The notes: generated by a model from the sequence alone, not told the origin. A stretch of DNA of 64,000 nucleotides from Bacteroidota bacterium (GCA_016718825.1 JADKCL010000035.1:1-64000), one strand, 5' to 3'; shown: positions 27,925 to 38,600, numbered from the stretch's first letter. Numbers and translations are program-made.

Positions 27925-27971
27925 TCATCCAACAAAAGAGATTCCCTGTTAGAACATTAAAAAATAGCGTT

Positions 27972-28478
27972 ATGGATCAAGTACATGTTCACCTGCTTAT
28001 CACCCACTTACCCATCTTCGGATCGGTTTTGGCCGGATTGGTGCTCGCCTACGCAATATTTGCCAAAAGTGAGCAGACCAAAATTGCGGCTTATGGTTTA
28101 TTGGCCATTTCCGCGGTGGGCGCATTGATAGCCTACCTCACGGGAGAAGGTGCCGAGGAAGCCGTGGAAGGCCTCCCGGGCGTCATGGAAAGCATTATCG
28201 AGCAACACGAGGACTTTGCCATGTTTGCGCTCATCGGCCTGTTGGTCACCGGTGCCGCGGCCATTCTCGGCATTGTTTTGACCCTGCGGAAATCTTCGCT
28301 GAGCGGCACGCTTGCCATGGTGGTCTTGCTTTTGTCGGCGGTGAGCTTTGGCTTGGTGGCCCGTACGGGTTACCTCGGCGGCCAAATCCGGCATACGGAA
28401 ATCCGGGGTGCAGGCGGAGCTGCAGCTGCGGGTGCCACGGAATCGGAAGAACAAGAAGGGGAGCATGACGACGACTGA
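27972..28478 (+). CDS. DUF2231-type membrane protein
   Basis: This 168-aa protein has four membrane helices and the DUF2231 pattern: an N-terminal VHLLITHLPIFG with two His residues, a periplasmic GLPGVMESIIEQHEDFA, and GYLGGQIRHTE near the end. The His residues at helix ends could bind haem or metal. The tail is acidic (EEQEGEHDDD). The family often sits beside cytochrome-c-like genes, as here, where a haem lipoprotein follows 51 bases later. The exact function of the family is not known. Confidence 0.8.
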   Translation: MDQVHVHLLITHLPIFGSVLAGLVLAYAIFAKSEQTKIAAYGLLAISAVGALIAYLTGEGAEEAVEGLPGVMESIIEQHEDFAMFALIGLLVTGAAAILGIVLTLRKSSLSGTLAMVVLLLSAVSFGLVARTGYLGGQIRHTEIRGAGGAAAAGATESEEQEGEHDDD

Positions 28479-28529
28479 TTTTTCGGTATTGCGTTCCTTC
28501 ATTCATCAATAAGATAAGCGTTAGAAGAA

Positions 28530-29186
28530 ATGAAAATCAATCACAAATATGTTTTGGCCACACTCGGACTCGGTTTGGGCCTGCTTTCGGGCTGTACCTG
28601 GGACAAAGTGGAACCCGATGTTTGCTTCGAATCCGAAGTACTGCCCATTTTTGTCACATATTGCAGTACGCCGGGATGCCACAATTCGATCGACCGGGAA
28701 GAAGACTACGACTTGACGAGTTATGCCGGTATCATGCAGGGTGTCACCCCCAAGCACGTGAGCTCCTCGGAGGTCGTGACGGCGATGAATGGTTTTGGCG
28801 AAGACCACATGCCGCCCAACAACTATCCGCAACCTTCTGATGGGCAGATCGCTACCATCAAAGCCTGGGTCAAATCCGGTGCAGAAAACACGACGAATTG
28901 CAGCACGGTGAGTTGCGATACAAGTGCGGTGGTGAGTTTCAGCGTGGACATCCAACCGATCATGGACAACTATTGCGTCGGCTGCCACAGTGGCGGCAAT
29001 GCGAGTGCGGGGGTGGATGTGAGCACCTACGCTGCTTTGAAGCCACATGCTGAAATCGGCAGGCTCCAAGGAGCCATGTCGGGCGATCCGCAATACGCCA
29101 CCATGCCGCCGAGCGGCAACTTGTTGCCGACCTGCTACGTCGACAAAATCAACAAATGGGTCGCCGCAGGCGCACCCAACAACTGA
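28530..29186 (+). CDS. Di-haem c-type cytochrome lipoprotein
   Basis: This 218-aa protein has a lipoprotein signal (LLSGC, Cys22) and two haem-attachment motifs. The second, CVGCH, is canonical (149-153). The first, CSTPGCH (45-51), has four residues between the cysteines (CX4CH) instead of two. Each motif is followed about 50-70 residues later by a Met in an MPP context (HMPPNN and TMPPSG), a likely sixth haem ligand. The layout matches two tandem planctomycete-type/cytochrome-c-like domains of about 90 residues. It is probably an envelope electron carrier in the same unit as the rubrerythrin and DUF2231 protein. Confidence 0.85.
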   Translation: MKINHKYVLATLGLGLGLLSGCTWDKVEPDVCFESEVLPIFVTYCSTPGCHNSIDREEDYDLTSYAGIMQGVTPKHVSSSEVVTAMNGFGEDHMPPNNYPQPSDGQIATIKAWVKSGAENTTNCSTVSCDTSAVVSFSVDIQPIMDNYCVGCHSGGNASAGVDVSTYAALKPHAEIGRLQGAMSGDPQYATMPPSGNLLPTCYVDKINKWVAAGAPNN

Positions 29187-29289
29187 TTTTCCAGCAGCAG
29201 CAGCGTTAGCGATGGGACGCATTTCGACAGTGACGGACTTCCGCAAGGAATCCGGTGAGCGGGGACAACAGGTAGCCGGCGGGCCGCGC

Positions 29290-29321
29290 TTTGCAATTCT
29301 GCCATTCCAAGGATACATTTG
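29290..29321 (+). promoter_or_regulatory. Bacteroidota-type promoter for the efflux operon
   Basis: TTTG (29290-29293), a 20-bp spacer and TACATTTG (29314-29321) match the Bacteroidota -33/-7 consensus TTTG...TAnnTTTG exactly. The DUF6660 ATG begins four bases after the -7 box, so the transcript would be leaderless or nearly so. Confidence 0.65.
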
Positions 29322-29325
29322 TAGG

Positions 29326-29661
29326 ATGAAGGCGTTGCAAGCATTCATGGCTGTCTGGATTCTCGTCTTGTCACTGCTCCCCTGCTTTGACAAGGCCGAT
29401 CATGCCCATGAACATGGTTGCCACGACCTTGCCAAGGAATCGCAAACGGCAGCGGTGCAGACCCACCAAACGGAACATGGTGCCGACTTCGAATTGTGTT
29501 CGCCGTTTTGCCACTGCAGTTGCTGCCATACGAGTGTGACGTTCTTTCACCTCGAGGTCATGCAATCCCAAACTGCACCTTGCAATGCTGTCTTCGCAAG
29601 CTTGGAAGACCAAATGCAGCCGCAACATCGGGGCAGCATCTGGCAACCGCCCAAAGCCTGA
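29326..29661 (+). CDS. DUF6660-like Cys/His-rich exported protein
   Basis: This 111-aa protein has an N-terminal hydrophobic segment (MAVWILVLSLLPC) and a His-rich linker (HAHEHGCH). A cysteine cluster reads CSPFCHCSCC, typical of the small DUF6660 family found just upstream of CzcA-type pumps in Bacteroidota. The Cys/His content suggests periplasmic metal binding or metal hand-over to the pump (inference). The frame is open upstream to 29047, but ATG 29326 follows a consensus promoter and starts the hydrophobic segment. The pump gene begins 101 bases downstream. Confidence 0.75.
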   Translation: MKALQAFMAVWILVLSLLPCFDKADHAHEHGCHDLAKESQTAAVQTHQTEHGADFELCSPFCHCSCCHTSVTFFHLEVMQSQTAPCNAVFASLEDQMQPQHRGSIWQPPKA

Positions 29662-29762
29662 TTGCTTCAGCTGCACGGGAGCTCCATGCCCTGAAATTCC
29701 ATCCGGATTTTCAAAAGTTGGCAACTCAATTCCTGTTTTCCAAAGGTTAATGCAATTGTTAT

Positions 29763-32700
29763 ATGTTGGATCAAATCATTCGATTTTCCATCAAGAACAA
29801 AGCTTTGATTGGTTTGATGACCGTGGCCCTGATCGTTTGGGGTGTCTATTCGGTCACGCAATTGCCCATCGACGCAGTTCCTGATATTACGGACAATCAA
29901 GTACAGGTGCTCACGGTTGCACCTTCGCAATCCGCCCAAGACATCGAGCGTCTTGTGACATTTCCGGTCGAACAAACCATGGCGACGATTCCCGGAATCC
30001 ACGAAATCCGGTCGTTTTCCCGCTTCGGACTCTCGGTGGTCACCCTCGTTTTCAAGGAGCATGTCGATGTCTATTGGGCGCGGCAGCAAGTCGGCGAAAG
30101 GCTGGTCGAGGCCAAGGCCCTGATTCCGGAGGGTATCGGCAGCCCGGAAATGGCGCCGCTCACGACCGGGCTCGGCGAAATCTACCAATACGTCATTCGT
30201 CCCTTGCCCGGCTACGAAACCAAGTATGATGCGATGGCCCTGCGCACCATCCAAGATTGGATTGTCAGGCGGCAATTGCTCGGCGTCGAAGGCGTGGCGG
30301 ACGTGAGCAGCTTCGGCGGCAAACTCAAGCAATACGAAATCGCGTTGAATCCCGAACGCCTGCGGTCGATGGATGTGAGCATTACCGAAGTCTTCGCAGC
30401 CTTGGAAAGCAATAATCAAAACACGGGAGGCTCCTACATCGACAAGCGCCCATATGCTTGGTTCATTCGCTCGGAAGGTCTCATCGAAAACCTCGAAGAC
30501 ATCGGCAACATCGCCGTCAAAGTCGGTCCGGACGGCATTCCGGTGCTGATGCGCGACGTCGCCAAGATCGACTACGGCTTTGCCAAACGCTACGGCGCCA
30601 TGACCCGCAATGATGAAGGCGAAGTGGTCGGCGCGATCGTAATGATGCTCAAAGGCGCAAATTCCAGCAGCGTCATCGAGAATGTCAAAAGCCGCATTGC
30701 CCAAATCGAAAAGACGCTGCCACCCGGCGTGGCCATCGAACCCTACTTGGATCGCACGAAACTCGTGGACAAAGCCATTTCGACCGTGACGCGGAACCTT
30801 ACGGAAGGGGCCCTGATCGTGATTTTTGTGCTCGTTTTGCTGCTCGGAAACCTCAGGGGCGGCATGATCGTGGCCTCCGTCATTCCCTTGGCGATGCTGT
30901 TTGCGGTCGCGATGATGAACATGTTTGGCGTTTCAGGCAACCTGATGAGCTTGGGCGCCATCGACTTCGGTTTGATTGTGGACGGCGCGGTGATCATTGT
31001 CGAAGGGACTTTGCACCACCTGGCACACAGCAAAAAAACGGGCCTGCTCACGCAAAAGGAGATGGACCATGAAGTGCATCGTTCGGCAAGCAAGATCATG
31101 GCAAGCGCGGCATTCGGAGAAATCATCATCCTGATCGTCTATTTGCCCATTTTGGCTTTGGTCGGCGTCGAAGGGAAAATGTTCAAGCCCATGGCACAAA
31201 CGGTTTCGTTTGCCATTTTGGGGGCTTTCCTCCTCTCGCTCACCTACGTGCCGATGATCAGCGCTATTGTCCTGAGCAAGCGCATCTCGACCAAACGCAA
31301 CATCTCGGACCGCTTGGTCGGTTTCATCCAAAAGCTCTACCGCCCTACCCTCGAATTGGCTTTGCGTTTCCGTTGGATCGTGATTTCTGCAGCGGTCGCC
31401 TTTCTCGGATTCGGCATCCTGGTTTTCACTTTTCTAGGGGCCGAATTCATCCCGACACTCGAGGAAGGTGATTTTGCTGTGGAAACCCGGGTTTTGACGG
31501 GAAGCAGCATGGAGGAAACCATTTCTGCCGCAACGCGCTCGGCCAAGGTGCTCAAGGATCATTTCCCCGAAGTCAAAACCGTCGTCGGGAAGATCGGCAG
31601 TTCGGAAATACCGACCGACCCGATGCCCATCGAAGCCTGCGACTTGATCGTGGTGCTCAAGGACAAATCGGAATGGGTCAGCGCCAAAGGACGCGAGGAA
31701 TTGGCCGAGAAGATGCAGCAGAAACTCGAGGAGCACGTCCCCGGCGTTTCCTACAGTTTTCAACAGCCGATTCAAATGCGCTTCAACGAATTGATGAGCG
31801 GTGCACGCCAAGACGTCGTCGTCAAGATTTATGGAGAGAATCTGGATTCGCTCACAAAACTGGCAGAAAAAGTCGGCGAATTGGCAGGCTCCACCGAGGG
31901 TGCCAAGGACTTGTATGTCGAGCAAGTTGGTGGCTTGAGCCAAATCGTGGTGGCCTACAAACGGCCGCAGATCGCGCAGTTTGGCCTGACGATTGCCGAT
32001 GTGAATACTGCTTTGAATACTGCAATGGCAGGACAGGCAACGGGCAAGGTCTACGAAGGCGAAAGACGTTTTGACCTCGTGGTGCGCTTGGATGCGAATG
32101 CCCGGCAAAGCATTGAAGACGTGCGCAATATCCCGATTGAAACGCCGACCGGCATGCAGATTCCCTTGAGTGTCGTTGCCCAAGTCGATTTCGAAACGGG
32201 TCCCAATCAGATTCAGCGCGACGATGCCAAACGGCGCATCATCGTCGGCTTCAACGTGCGTGGCCGTGACGTGGAAAGCGTGGTCGAGGAATTGCAGCAA
32301 AAGGTCGAAAAGGGTATCCAATTTCCGGAGGGCTACTACCCGACCTACGGTGGCACATTTGAAAACCTGATCGCGGCCCGTGCACGTTTGTCCATTGCCG
32401 TTCCGGTGGCCCTGTTGCTGATCTTCCTGCTGCTGTTTTTCACCTTCAAGTCCTTCACGCAGAGCATGCTCATCTTCACGGCGATTCCGCTGTCGGCCAT
32501 CGGTGGCATCCTCGCTTTGTGGACCCGTGGAATGCCGTTCAGCATCTCGGCGGGGGTCGGCTTCATTGCCTTGTTTGGGGTGGCGGTGCTCAATGGCATC
32601 GTGCTCATCGCCGAATTCAACCGGCTCAAGGAAAGCGGAATGGATGACCTGCGGGCGATCATTTTGCAGGGCACCGCGACCCGTCTGCGGCCCGTGATCA

Positions 32701-34154
32701 TGACGGCGGCCGTGGCCTCGCTCGGCTTCCTGCCCATGGCCATCAGCGGTTCGGAAGGTGCTGAAGTGCAACGCCCGCTCGCCACCGTCGTCATCGGCGG
32801 ATTGGTGACAGCGACCCTGCTGACCTTGGTGGTCCTCCCCTGCTTGTATATGCTCTTCGAATCTGCCCCCAAACGCAAGAAAAAATCCTCCGTGGCCGCG
32901 CCCGCAGCCGCGATGATTGCCTTGCTCCTCTTGTTCGCTCCCTTGGTGACGCAAGCCCAAAACACCGGACTGAGCTTGCAGGATGCGATTTCCAAGACCT
33001 TGCAGCAGCATCAGCACGTGCGGCTCGCGGAGATGGACATTCTCTACGAACAGCAACTCGTCCAGGCGAGCAGCAGCATTCCCAAATTGGATGTGGGCAT
33101 GACGTTTGGGCAGTACAACAGTGCGGTCACCCGCGACAATAACTTGACGCTGCGGCAGACGATCCCGTTCCCGACGACGTTTGCGCGGCAGCGTTCGCTC
33201 GCGGATGCGCATGTGGCTGTCGCTGTGCAGGCGAAGGCGGTCACGCAAAACGAAGCCATCCTCCAACTGCGGGAAACTTGGCTCACTTTGCAATACCTGC
33301 ATGCCAACCGCAGCTTGTTGGAGCGGCAAGACAGCATTTTTGCAGCCATGGAACGGGTGGCGACAATTAGGTTTCAAGCCGGCGAAAGCAATTTGTTGGA
33401 GAAAACCACCGCGGCGACGGGCCGGAGCCAAGTCGAAAATCAGCTTCGTCAAAATGCTGCCGACATCGAGATTTGGCTCAACCGCTTGCAACTCATCCTC
33501 AATGGCGGTTCGCTCACGGAATTCACCGATACGCAACTTGCAAGAATGCCCAAGCCGACCGCGCTGCTTGTGGATAAGGTCAGCGAAAATCCGCAGCAAG
33601 CCTTGCTCGACCGCCAAATAGACGTCGCCGAAGCGGACCGCAAGGTGACCGGCAGTCAGATTTTGCCCGACATTTCGGTGGGTTACTTCAATCAGACGCT
33701 TATCGGTTTTCAGACGGTCAATGGCGCCGAAACCTATTTTGGACCGGAAAAAAGGTTTCAAGGCTTTACCGTCGGATTGGGAATTCCGCTCTGGGCAAAA
33801 CCCGAACTTGCCAAAGTCAAAGCAGGGAAGATTCTGGAACAGAAGGCGAGCTTGGAAGCCGAGCAATATGACAAGACCGTGGATGCAGCGTTTGCGCAGG
33901 CCAAGCAAAATCATCAGAAACTCTGGACGAGCCTCGATTGGTTTGAAAGCAGCGGGATGAAAAATGCGAATTTGATGTTGCGTCAGAGCACATTGGCATT
34001 CGAAGCCGGGGAAATCGATCACCTCGGGCATTTGTTTACGGTGCAGCAATCGATCAGCATCCAGGAAAACTACCTCGCGACCTTGCTGGAATACAACATG
34101 AACATCCTGCAAATGCAGTATCTGTTGGGCAACATCACCACCATTGAACAATAA
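29763..34154 (+). CDS. czcA: CzcA/CusA heavy-metal RND pump fused to TolC
   Basis: This 1463-aa fusion begins with a heavy-metal-efflux RND transporter (about residues 1-1045). It has membrane helix 1 at about 13-30, the porter domains, the TM4 proton-relay motif DFGLIVDGAVIIVEG near residues 400-415, and a second repeat with GVAVLNGIVLIAEFNRLKE. After a basic KRKKKSS linker comes a helix that looks like a signal peptide (MIALLLLFAPLVTQAQ, from residue 1051). An outer-membrane efflux protein domain of the TolC family follows (about 1070-1463), with long helical stretches and two barrel segments. Such CzcA-TolC fusions occur in Bacteroidota. The linker helix would carry the TolC part into the periplasm and could be cleaved there. 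Metal specificity is not readable. Coupled to czcB. Confidence 0.95.
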   Translation: MLDQIIRFSIKNKALIGLMTVALIVWGVYSVTQLPIDAVPDITDNQVQVLTVAPSQSAQDIERLVTFPVEQTMATIPGIHEIRSFSRFGLSVVTLVFKEHVDVYWARQQVGERLVEAKALIPEGIGSPEMAPLTTGLGEIYQYVIRPLPGYETKYDAMALRTIQDWIVRRQLLGVEGVADVSSFGGKLKQYEIALNPERLRSMDVSITEVFAALESNNQNTGGSYIDKRPYAWFIRSEGLIENLEDIGNIAVKVGPDGIPVLMRDVAKIDYGFAKRYGAMTRNDEGEVVGAIVMMLKGANSSSVIENVKSRIAQIEKTLPPGVAIEPYLDRTKLVDKAISTVTRNLTEGALIVIFVLVLLLGNLRGGMIVASVIPLAMLFAVAMMNMFGVSGNLMSLGAIDFGLIVDGAVIIVEGTLHHLAHSKKTGLLTQKEMDHEVHRSASKIMASAAFGEIIILIVYLPILALVGVEGKMFKPMAQTVSFAILGAFLLSLTYVPMISAIVLSKRISTKRNISDRLVGFIQKLYRPTLELALRFRWIVISAAVAFLGFGILVFTFLGAEFIPTLEEGDFAVETRVLTGSSMEETISAATRSAKVLKDHFPEVKTVVGKIGSSEIPTDPMPIEACDLIVVLKDKSEWVSAKGREELAEKMQQKLEEHVPGVSYSFQQPIQMRFNELMSGARQDVVVKIYGENLDSLTKLAEKVGELAGSTEGAKDLYVEQVGGLSQIVVAYKRPQIAQFGLTIADVNTALNTAMAGQATGKVYEGERRFDLVVRLDANARQSIEDVRNIPIETPTGMQIPLSVVAQVDFETGPNQIQRDDAKRRIIVGFNVRGRDVESVVEELQQKVEKGIQFPEGYYPTYGGTFENLIAARARLSIAVPVALLLIFLLLFFTFKSFTQSMLIFTAIPLSAIGGILALWTRGMPFSISAGVGFIALFGVAVLNGIVLIAEFNRLKESGMDDLRAIILQGTATRLRPVIMTAAVASLGFLPMAISGSEGAEVQRPLATVVIGGLVTATLLTLVVLPCLYMLFESAPKRKKKSSVAAPAAAMIALLLLFAPLVTQAQNTGLSLQDAISKTLQQHQHVRLAEMDILYEQQLVQASSSIPKLDVGMTFGQYNSAVTRDNNLTLRQTIPFPTTFARQRSLADAHVAVAVQAKAVTQNEAILQLRETWLTLQYLHANRSLLERQDSIFAAMERVATIRFQAGESNLLEKTTAATGRSQVENQLRQNAADIEIWLNRLQLILNGGSLTEFTDTQLARMPKPTALLVDKVSENPQQALLDRQIDVAEADRKVTGSQILPDISVGYFNQTLIGFQTVNGAETYFGPEKRFQGFTVGLGIPLWAKPELAKVKAGKILEQKASLEAEQYDKTVDAAFAQAKQNHQKLWTSLDWFESSGMKNANLMLRQSTLAFEAGEIDHLGHLFTVQQSISIQENYLATLLEYNMNILQMQYLLGNITTIEQ

Positions 34155-34167
34155 ACCTTACAATTTT

Positions 34168-35349
34168 ATGAATCGTTCAATCTTCATTCAGAATATCATG
34201 CAACGGAAATATATTGTTTTACACCTGCTCGTTCTCCTCGTTTTCTCGACGGGCTGCGGCAAAAAGCAAACCGCCGCAGCGGAATCAGAAAAGCCCGAAA
34301 CCGAAACGGCGTCTGCGGATCACGTGAACCTCAATGAAAGCCAACTCGCAGCTTTGGGAATCGCCACGGGAAAGGTAACTCAACGCGCGATGCGCAGCAC
34401 GATTGTCGCCAACGGCGTTTTGGATGTGCCGCCGCAGAACATGGTGAGCATCGCGGCGCCATTCGGCGGATTTTTAAAAAGCACGAGTCTCTTGCCTGGC
34501 AGCCGCGTCTCCCGGGGGCAGGTTGTCGCGACGCTCGAGCATCCTGATTTTATCACGATGCAACAGGAATGGCTTGAAAACAAAAGCCAAGCGACGTTTC
34601 TGGCAGCTGAATTTGACCGGCAAACGGCACTCGCCAATGAAAATGTGAATGCGCGCAAAAGCCTGGAAAAGGCCAAGGCCGACAACGAAGCGATGAAGGC
34701 AAGGCTTGCCGGACAACGTGCAAAGTTGGAGATGTTGCACATTGACATGGACAAATTGGAGCGCGGCGAAATCGTGCGAGAGGTGAAACTCTTTTCACCC
34801 ATCACAGGCTACGTGACGCAGATGAATGTGAACATCGGATCCTACGTGCAACCCACCGATGCCTTGTTCAAGATCGCGGATACGGGGCATCTCCATGCCG
34901 AATTGACGGTTTATGAACAGGATATTCCCAAGCTTGCCATCGGTCAGAAAGTTATCGTAAAAGTTGGGAATGAGACCAAGGACCGCATGGCGACGATTCA
35001 CTTGTTGGGCCGTGAGGTCGGCGCTGATAGAAGCGTGAAGGTGCATGTGCACTTTGACGACGAAGACCAATTGCTGATTCCGGGAACCTTCCTGAAAGCG
35101 GAAATCGAAGTCATGAGTCAAAACGCAACCGCGCTGCCAACGGATGCCGTGGTGCAATTCGAAGGCGGGGACTATGTCTTTGTAGAATCGGGAAAAGCCT
35201 CGTTTGACTTTGTGAAAATCAGCAAAACCGGGGCAGACAGCGGCTTCGTTGAGGTCCAACTTCCCCAAAATATTGGTGCAGAAGCCAATATCGTCGTGAA
35301 AGGCGCTTATGGATTGCTGACCAAGCTGAAAAATACAGAGGAAGAATAA
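34168..35349 (+). CDS. czcB: RND efflux periplasmic adaptor, CzcB/CusB-like
   Basis: This 393-aa membrane-fusion protein links the pump to the outer-membrane duct. It has a lipoprotein signal (FSTGC). The ATG at 34168 or that at 34198 could be the start, the latter giving a shorter signal. A lipoyl/barrel-sandwich half follows (VSIAAPFGGFLKS...GQVVATLEHPDF), then a helical hairpin (about residues 135-200), the second lipoyl half (VKLFSPITGYVTQMNVNIGSYV), and beta-barrel and membrane-proximal domains. It begins 13 bases after the CzcA-TolC stop and ends in a strong terminator, closing the operon that starts at DUF6660. Confidence 0.94.
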   Translation: MNRSIFIQNIMQRKYIVLHLLVLLVFSTGCGKKQTAAAESEKPETETASADHVNLNESQLAALGIATGKVTQRAMRSTIVANGVLDVPPQNMVSIAAPFGGFLKSTSLLPGSRVSRGQVVATLEHPDFITMQQEWLENKSQATFLAAEFDRQTALANENVNARKSLEKAKADNEAMKARLAGQRAKLEMLHIDMDKLERGEIVREVKLFSPITGYVTQMNVNIGSYVQPTDALFKIADTGHLHAELTVYEQDIPKLAIGQKVIVKVGNETKDRMATIHLLGREVGADRSVKVHVHFDDEDQLLIPGTFLKAEIEVMSQNATALPTDAVVQFEGGDYVFVESGKASFDFVKISKTGADSGFVEVQLPQNIGAEANIVVKGAYGLLTKLKNTEEE

Positions 35350-35373
35350 GCAACTCGCAAAGAATTCAAAGAT

Positions 35374-35415
35374 GCCTTGCGGCAGGGAACGGTCCTGTTG
35401 CAAGGCGTTTTTTTT
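35374..35415 (+). terminator. Rho-independent terminator of the efflux operon
   Basis: A strong stem (GCCTTGCGGCAGG paired with CCTGTTGCAAGGC) with a short loop is followed by eight T residues (35408-35415). Confidence 0.85.
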
Positions 35416-35690
35416 CCACATTCATCGATCCCACCCGTCAGGGAACGTGGACCTGCCGATTGGAAGCAACTACTGAATGCGCTGTAACAACTTTGAAATA
35501 AGGAATACAGATGCAAGAAAAACCACCATTTTCTTTCTAAAAAGTGCCTCTAATCCCATTTTAATTAGATACATGTGGATTCTTTCTTCTACCACACAAA
35601 GAAGTCCTGTTAAGAAATTACAAATAAATTCTGCATATTCGACCTTTGGTAGTATCTGATAGGTGGTGTTCAACAAAATTTGGATCGCGC

Positions 35691-38600
35691 ATGAAGCTTG
35701 AATTACGCTATTTCTTTGCTTTTTTTCTGTTTTTGGCCGGATTGGCGACACAAGTTCAAGCCTCCCACTCCATGGGTGCCGACTTGACCTATGTACAAAT
35801 CGGGCCAAATCAGTATCGTGTGCGGCTTTCATTTTACCGTGACTGCTCCGGAATCACACCTTCGTTTTCCTATTTCATCAACGCCAATTCCGTTTCCTGC
35901 GCACAAAGTGCATCGGTGACCCTCAATCAGGTTTCCTTTGTGGAGGTCTCTCCGCTGTGTGCCGCACAGTTGCCCAACAGTACCTGTAACGGCGGCACGC
36001 TTCCGGGGGTACAACAGTACATCTTCGAAGGCGACATCACATTACCTGCTGCTTGTAATGACTGGCGCTTCTCGATGTCGGAATGTTGCCGCAACTCGGG
36101 AATTACCACTTTGTCAAACCCTGGAAGTGAAAACCTGTACGTGGATGCAACCCTGAACAATCTGGTTGCAACGACCAACTCTTCCCCGCAATTCACCTCC
36201 TTGCCCGTTCCCTACATTTGCGCTGGCCAATCCTATATCTACAACCACGGCGCCATCGACCCTGACGGGGACTCCTTGGTGTTTTCGCTTATCAATGCCC
36301 AGGGTGCCTTTGGTGTGTCTGTGGTCTACGGCGGTGGATTTTCCGGACTTAATCCGATGACTTCCGTTCCAGCGGTGACGATCAATAGCGCCAACGGAAA
36401 CGTAACAATGAACCCCACTGTTCCTCAAATTGCGGTGATTGCAGTACTTGTCCAGGAATACCGCAATGGTGTTTTGATCGGAACGACCACGCGTGACATT
36501 CAGGTCACAGTGCTGAGCTGCACCAACAATTCACCTTCGATCAACGCGATCACGGGTGTGGTCAATGCAACTCAAACCGGACCCTTCAGTATCCAAGTTT
36601 GTCCTGGGCAAACGTTGAGCTTCAACATCCCGGGTGCAGACGTCGACTTGGGTCAGACAATTACTTGGAGCTGGAACAACGGCATTCCGGGCGGTGTCTT
36701 TACCGCGCCTGCCGGTCCATCCCCACAAACCGGCACCTTTACCTGGACGCCAACCGGCGCTGACGTGGGTCTGAATTCGCTGGTGGTTCAATTGCAGGAC
36801 AATGGTTGCCCAGTTTTGGGTTCGCAGACACGCGCGATCGACATTACGGTGTTGCAAGGCACGACGGCAGGTCCAGACCAAGTGTACTGTACTGGCGGCG
36901 GCCCCGTACCGCTCAACGTTATTGGCGGAACGACCTTTACTTGGAACATTCTTTCCGGGACCCCGGGAAGCCTCAGTTGCACCAATTGCGCCAATCCCAA
37001 TGCAACCCCCTTGATTACCACCACCTACGAAGTGGTGAGCAACCTGCCCGGCCCCTGCAAAAACCGCGATACCGTGGTAGTGACACCTGCACCAACCTTT
37101 ACTTTGGCTATGGGTCCACCTGTAACCATTTGTACGGGCGGCGCAACCAACCTTTCTGCAGTGCCTTCTCCTGCTGGCGTTTACACCTACCTTTGGTCTC
37201 CCAACACGGCATTGTCTTCGACGACGATCAGCAACCCATCCGCCAATCCAACGAGCAACATTACCTACAATGTCTCGGTGACATCAGCCGCGGGTTGCCG
37301 CATAACCGGTTCGCAGACAATCACCGTATCCAATCAGGTGCTCAGTGTTGCTCCGACGGCGAATCCAACTCAATCGTGCTCGGGTGCACCCGTAACACTG
37401 AATGCCAACGTTGGCTCTGGTAACTGCAATCAATATACGGTTGCCAATATCGCGCATTCCCCTACCATCATCGCCGGTACACCGGTCGTGCTCGGTGATG
37501 ACCAAGTGAGTGGTGCGATTCCCCTTGGATTTACGTTTAATTTCTTCTGCGTCAACAAGACGGAGGCCTATATCAGTTCGAATGGCTTCATTACCTTTAA
37601 TGCTGCAAGCGGATCGGGATGTTGCTCAGGCGACATCCTACCGACACTAAACCTAAGTGACTTTATTGCCGGAAGCTGGAACGACCTTTACCCGCCTGCG
37701 GGTGGCTCGATCAGCTATCAGACCACTGGATTTGCCCCCAATCGCGTTTTCATTGTTGATTTTACCAACATCAACCATTGCTGTTCTGCGGGACCGATCA
37801 ACACCTTCCAAATCAAGTTGTTTGAAACTACGAATGTCATCGAGATTCATTCGACTTCGATCACGGATGATGGCAGCACGCATACCCAAGGCATACAAGA
37901 TGCATTGGGCACGTCATTTGCCGTTCCAGGTCGTTCCGGATCCAACTGGACCGCTACCAACGATGCTTACCGCTTCACACCGGTGACGCCGTTGCCTGTA
38001 ACGATCAACTGGCAGGCACCTTTGGGCAGCACCATTGCAACGGGCAATTCCACGATTGTAACGCCTGGAGCCCCTACCACATATTTTGCGGTAGCTTCGA
38101 ATGGTGTTTGTAGTGCAACGGCTTCCGTTGTGGTGGATGTAGCAAACGTAAATGCAGGCATTGACCAAACGGTTTGCCCCTCTGGAAGCAATGCCTCCTT
38201 GAATGCAGTTTACTCCGGTCCGCCCGCACCTAGCAATTGCAACCTTTACACTGCCGCAGCGATCGGCTATGCCCCGACCGCCATTGCAGGTACACCTGTC
38301 GTGCTGGGCGACGACCAAGTGAGCGGAGCCATTCCGATCGGCTTTACCTTCAATTTCTTCTGTCAGCCCAAAACCGATCTTTACATCAGCTCGAACGGCT
38401 TCGTTACTTTCAACGGCGCAAGCGGTTCAGGATGCTGTTCAGGATCGACGCTACCAACAGGTACCATTACCGACTTTATCGCCGGCTCGTGGAATGACCT
38501 GTATCCACCTGCCGGAGGTAGCATCAGCTATCAGCTTACCGGCATTGCGCCTAACCGCGTTTTTGTAGTGGATTACACCAACATTAACCACTGCTGCTCT

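Noticed and set aside
31434..34151. 905-codon antisense ORF opposite the CzcA-TolC gene
   Set aside because: It is a shadow ORF with His/Arg-rich low-complexity composition; the sense strand carries strong family motifs.
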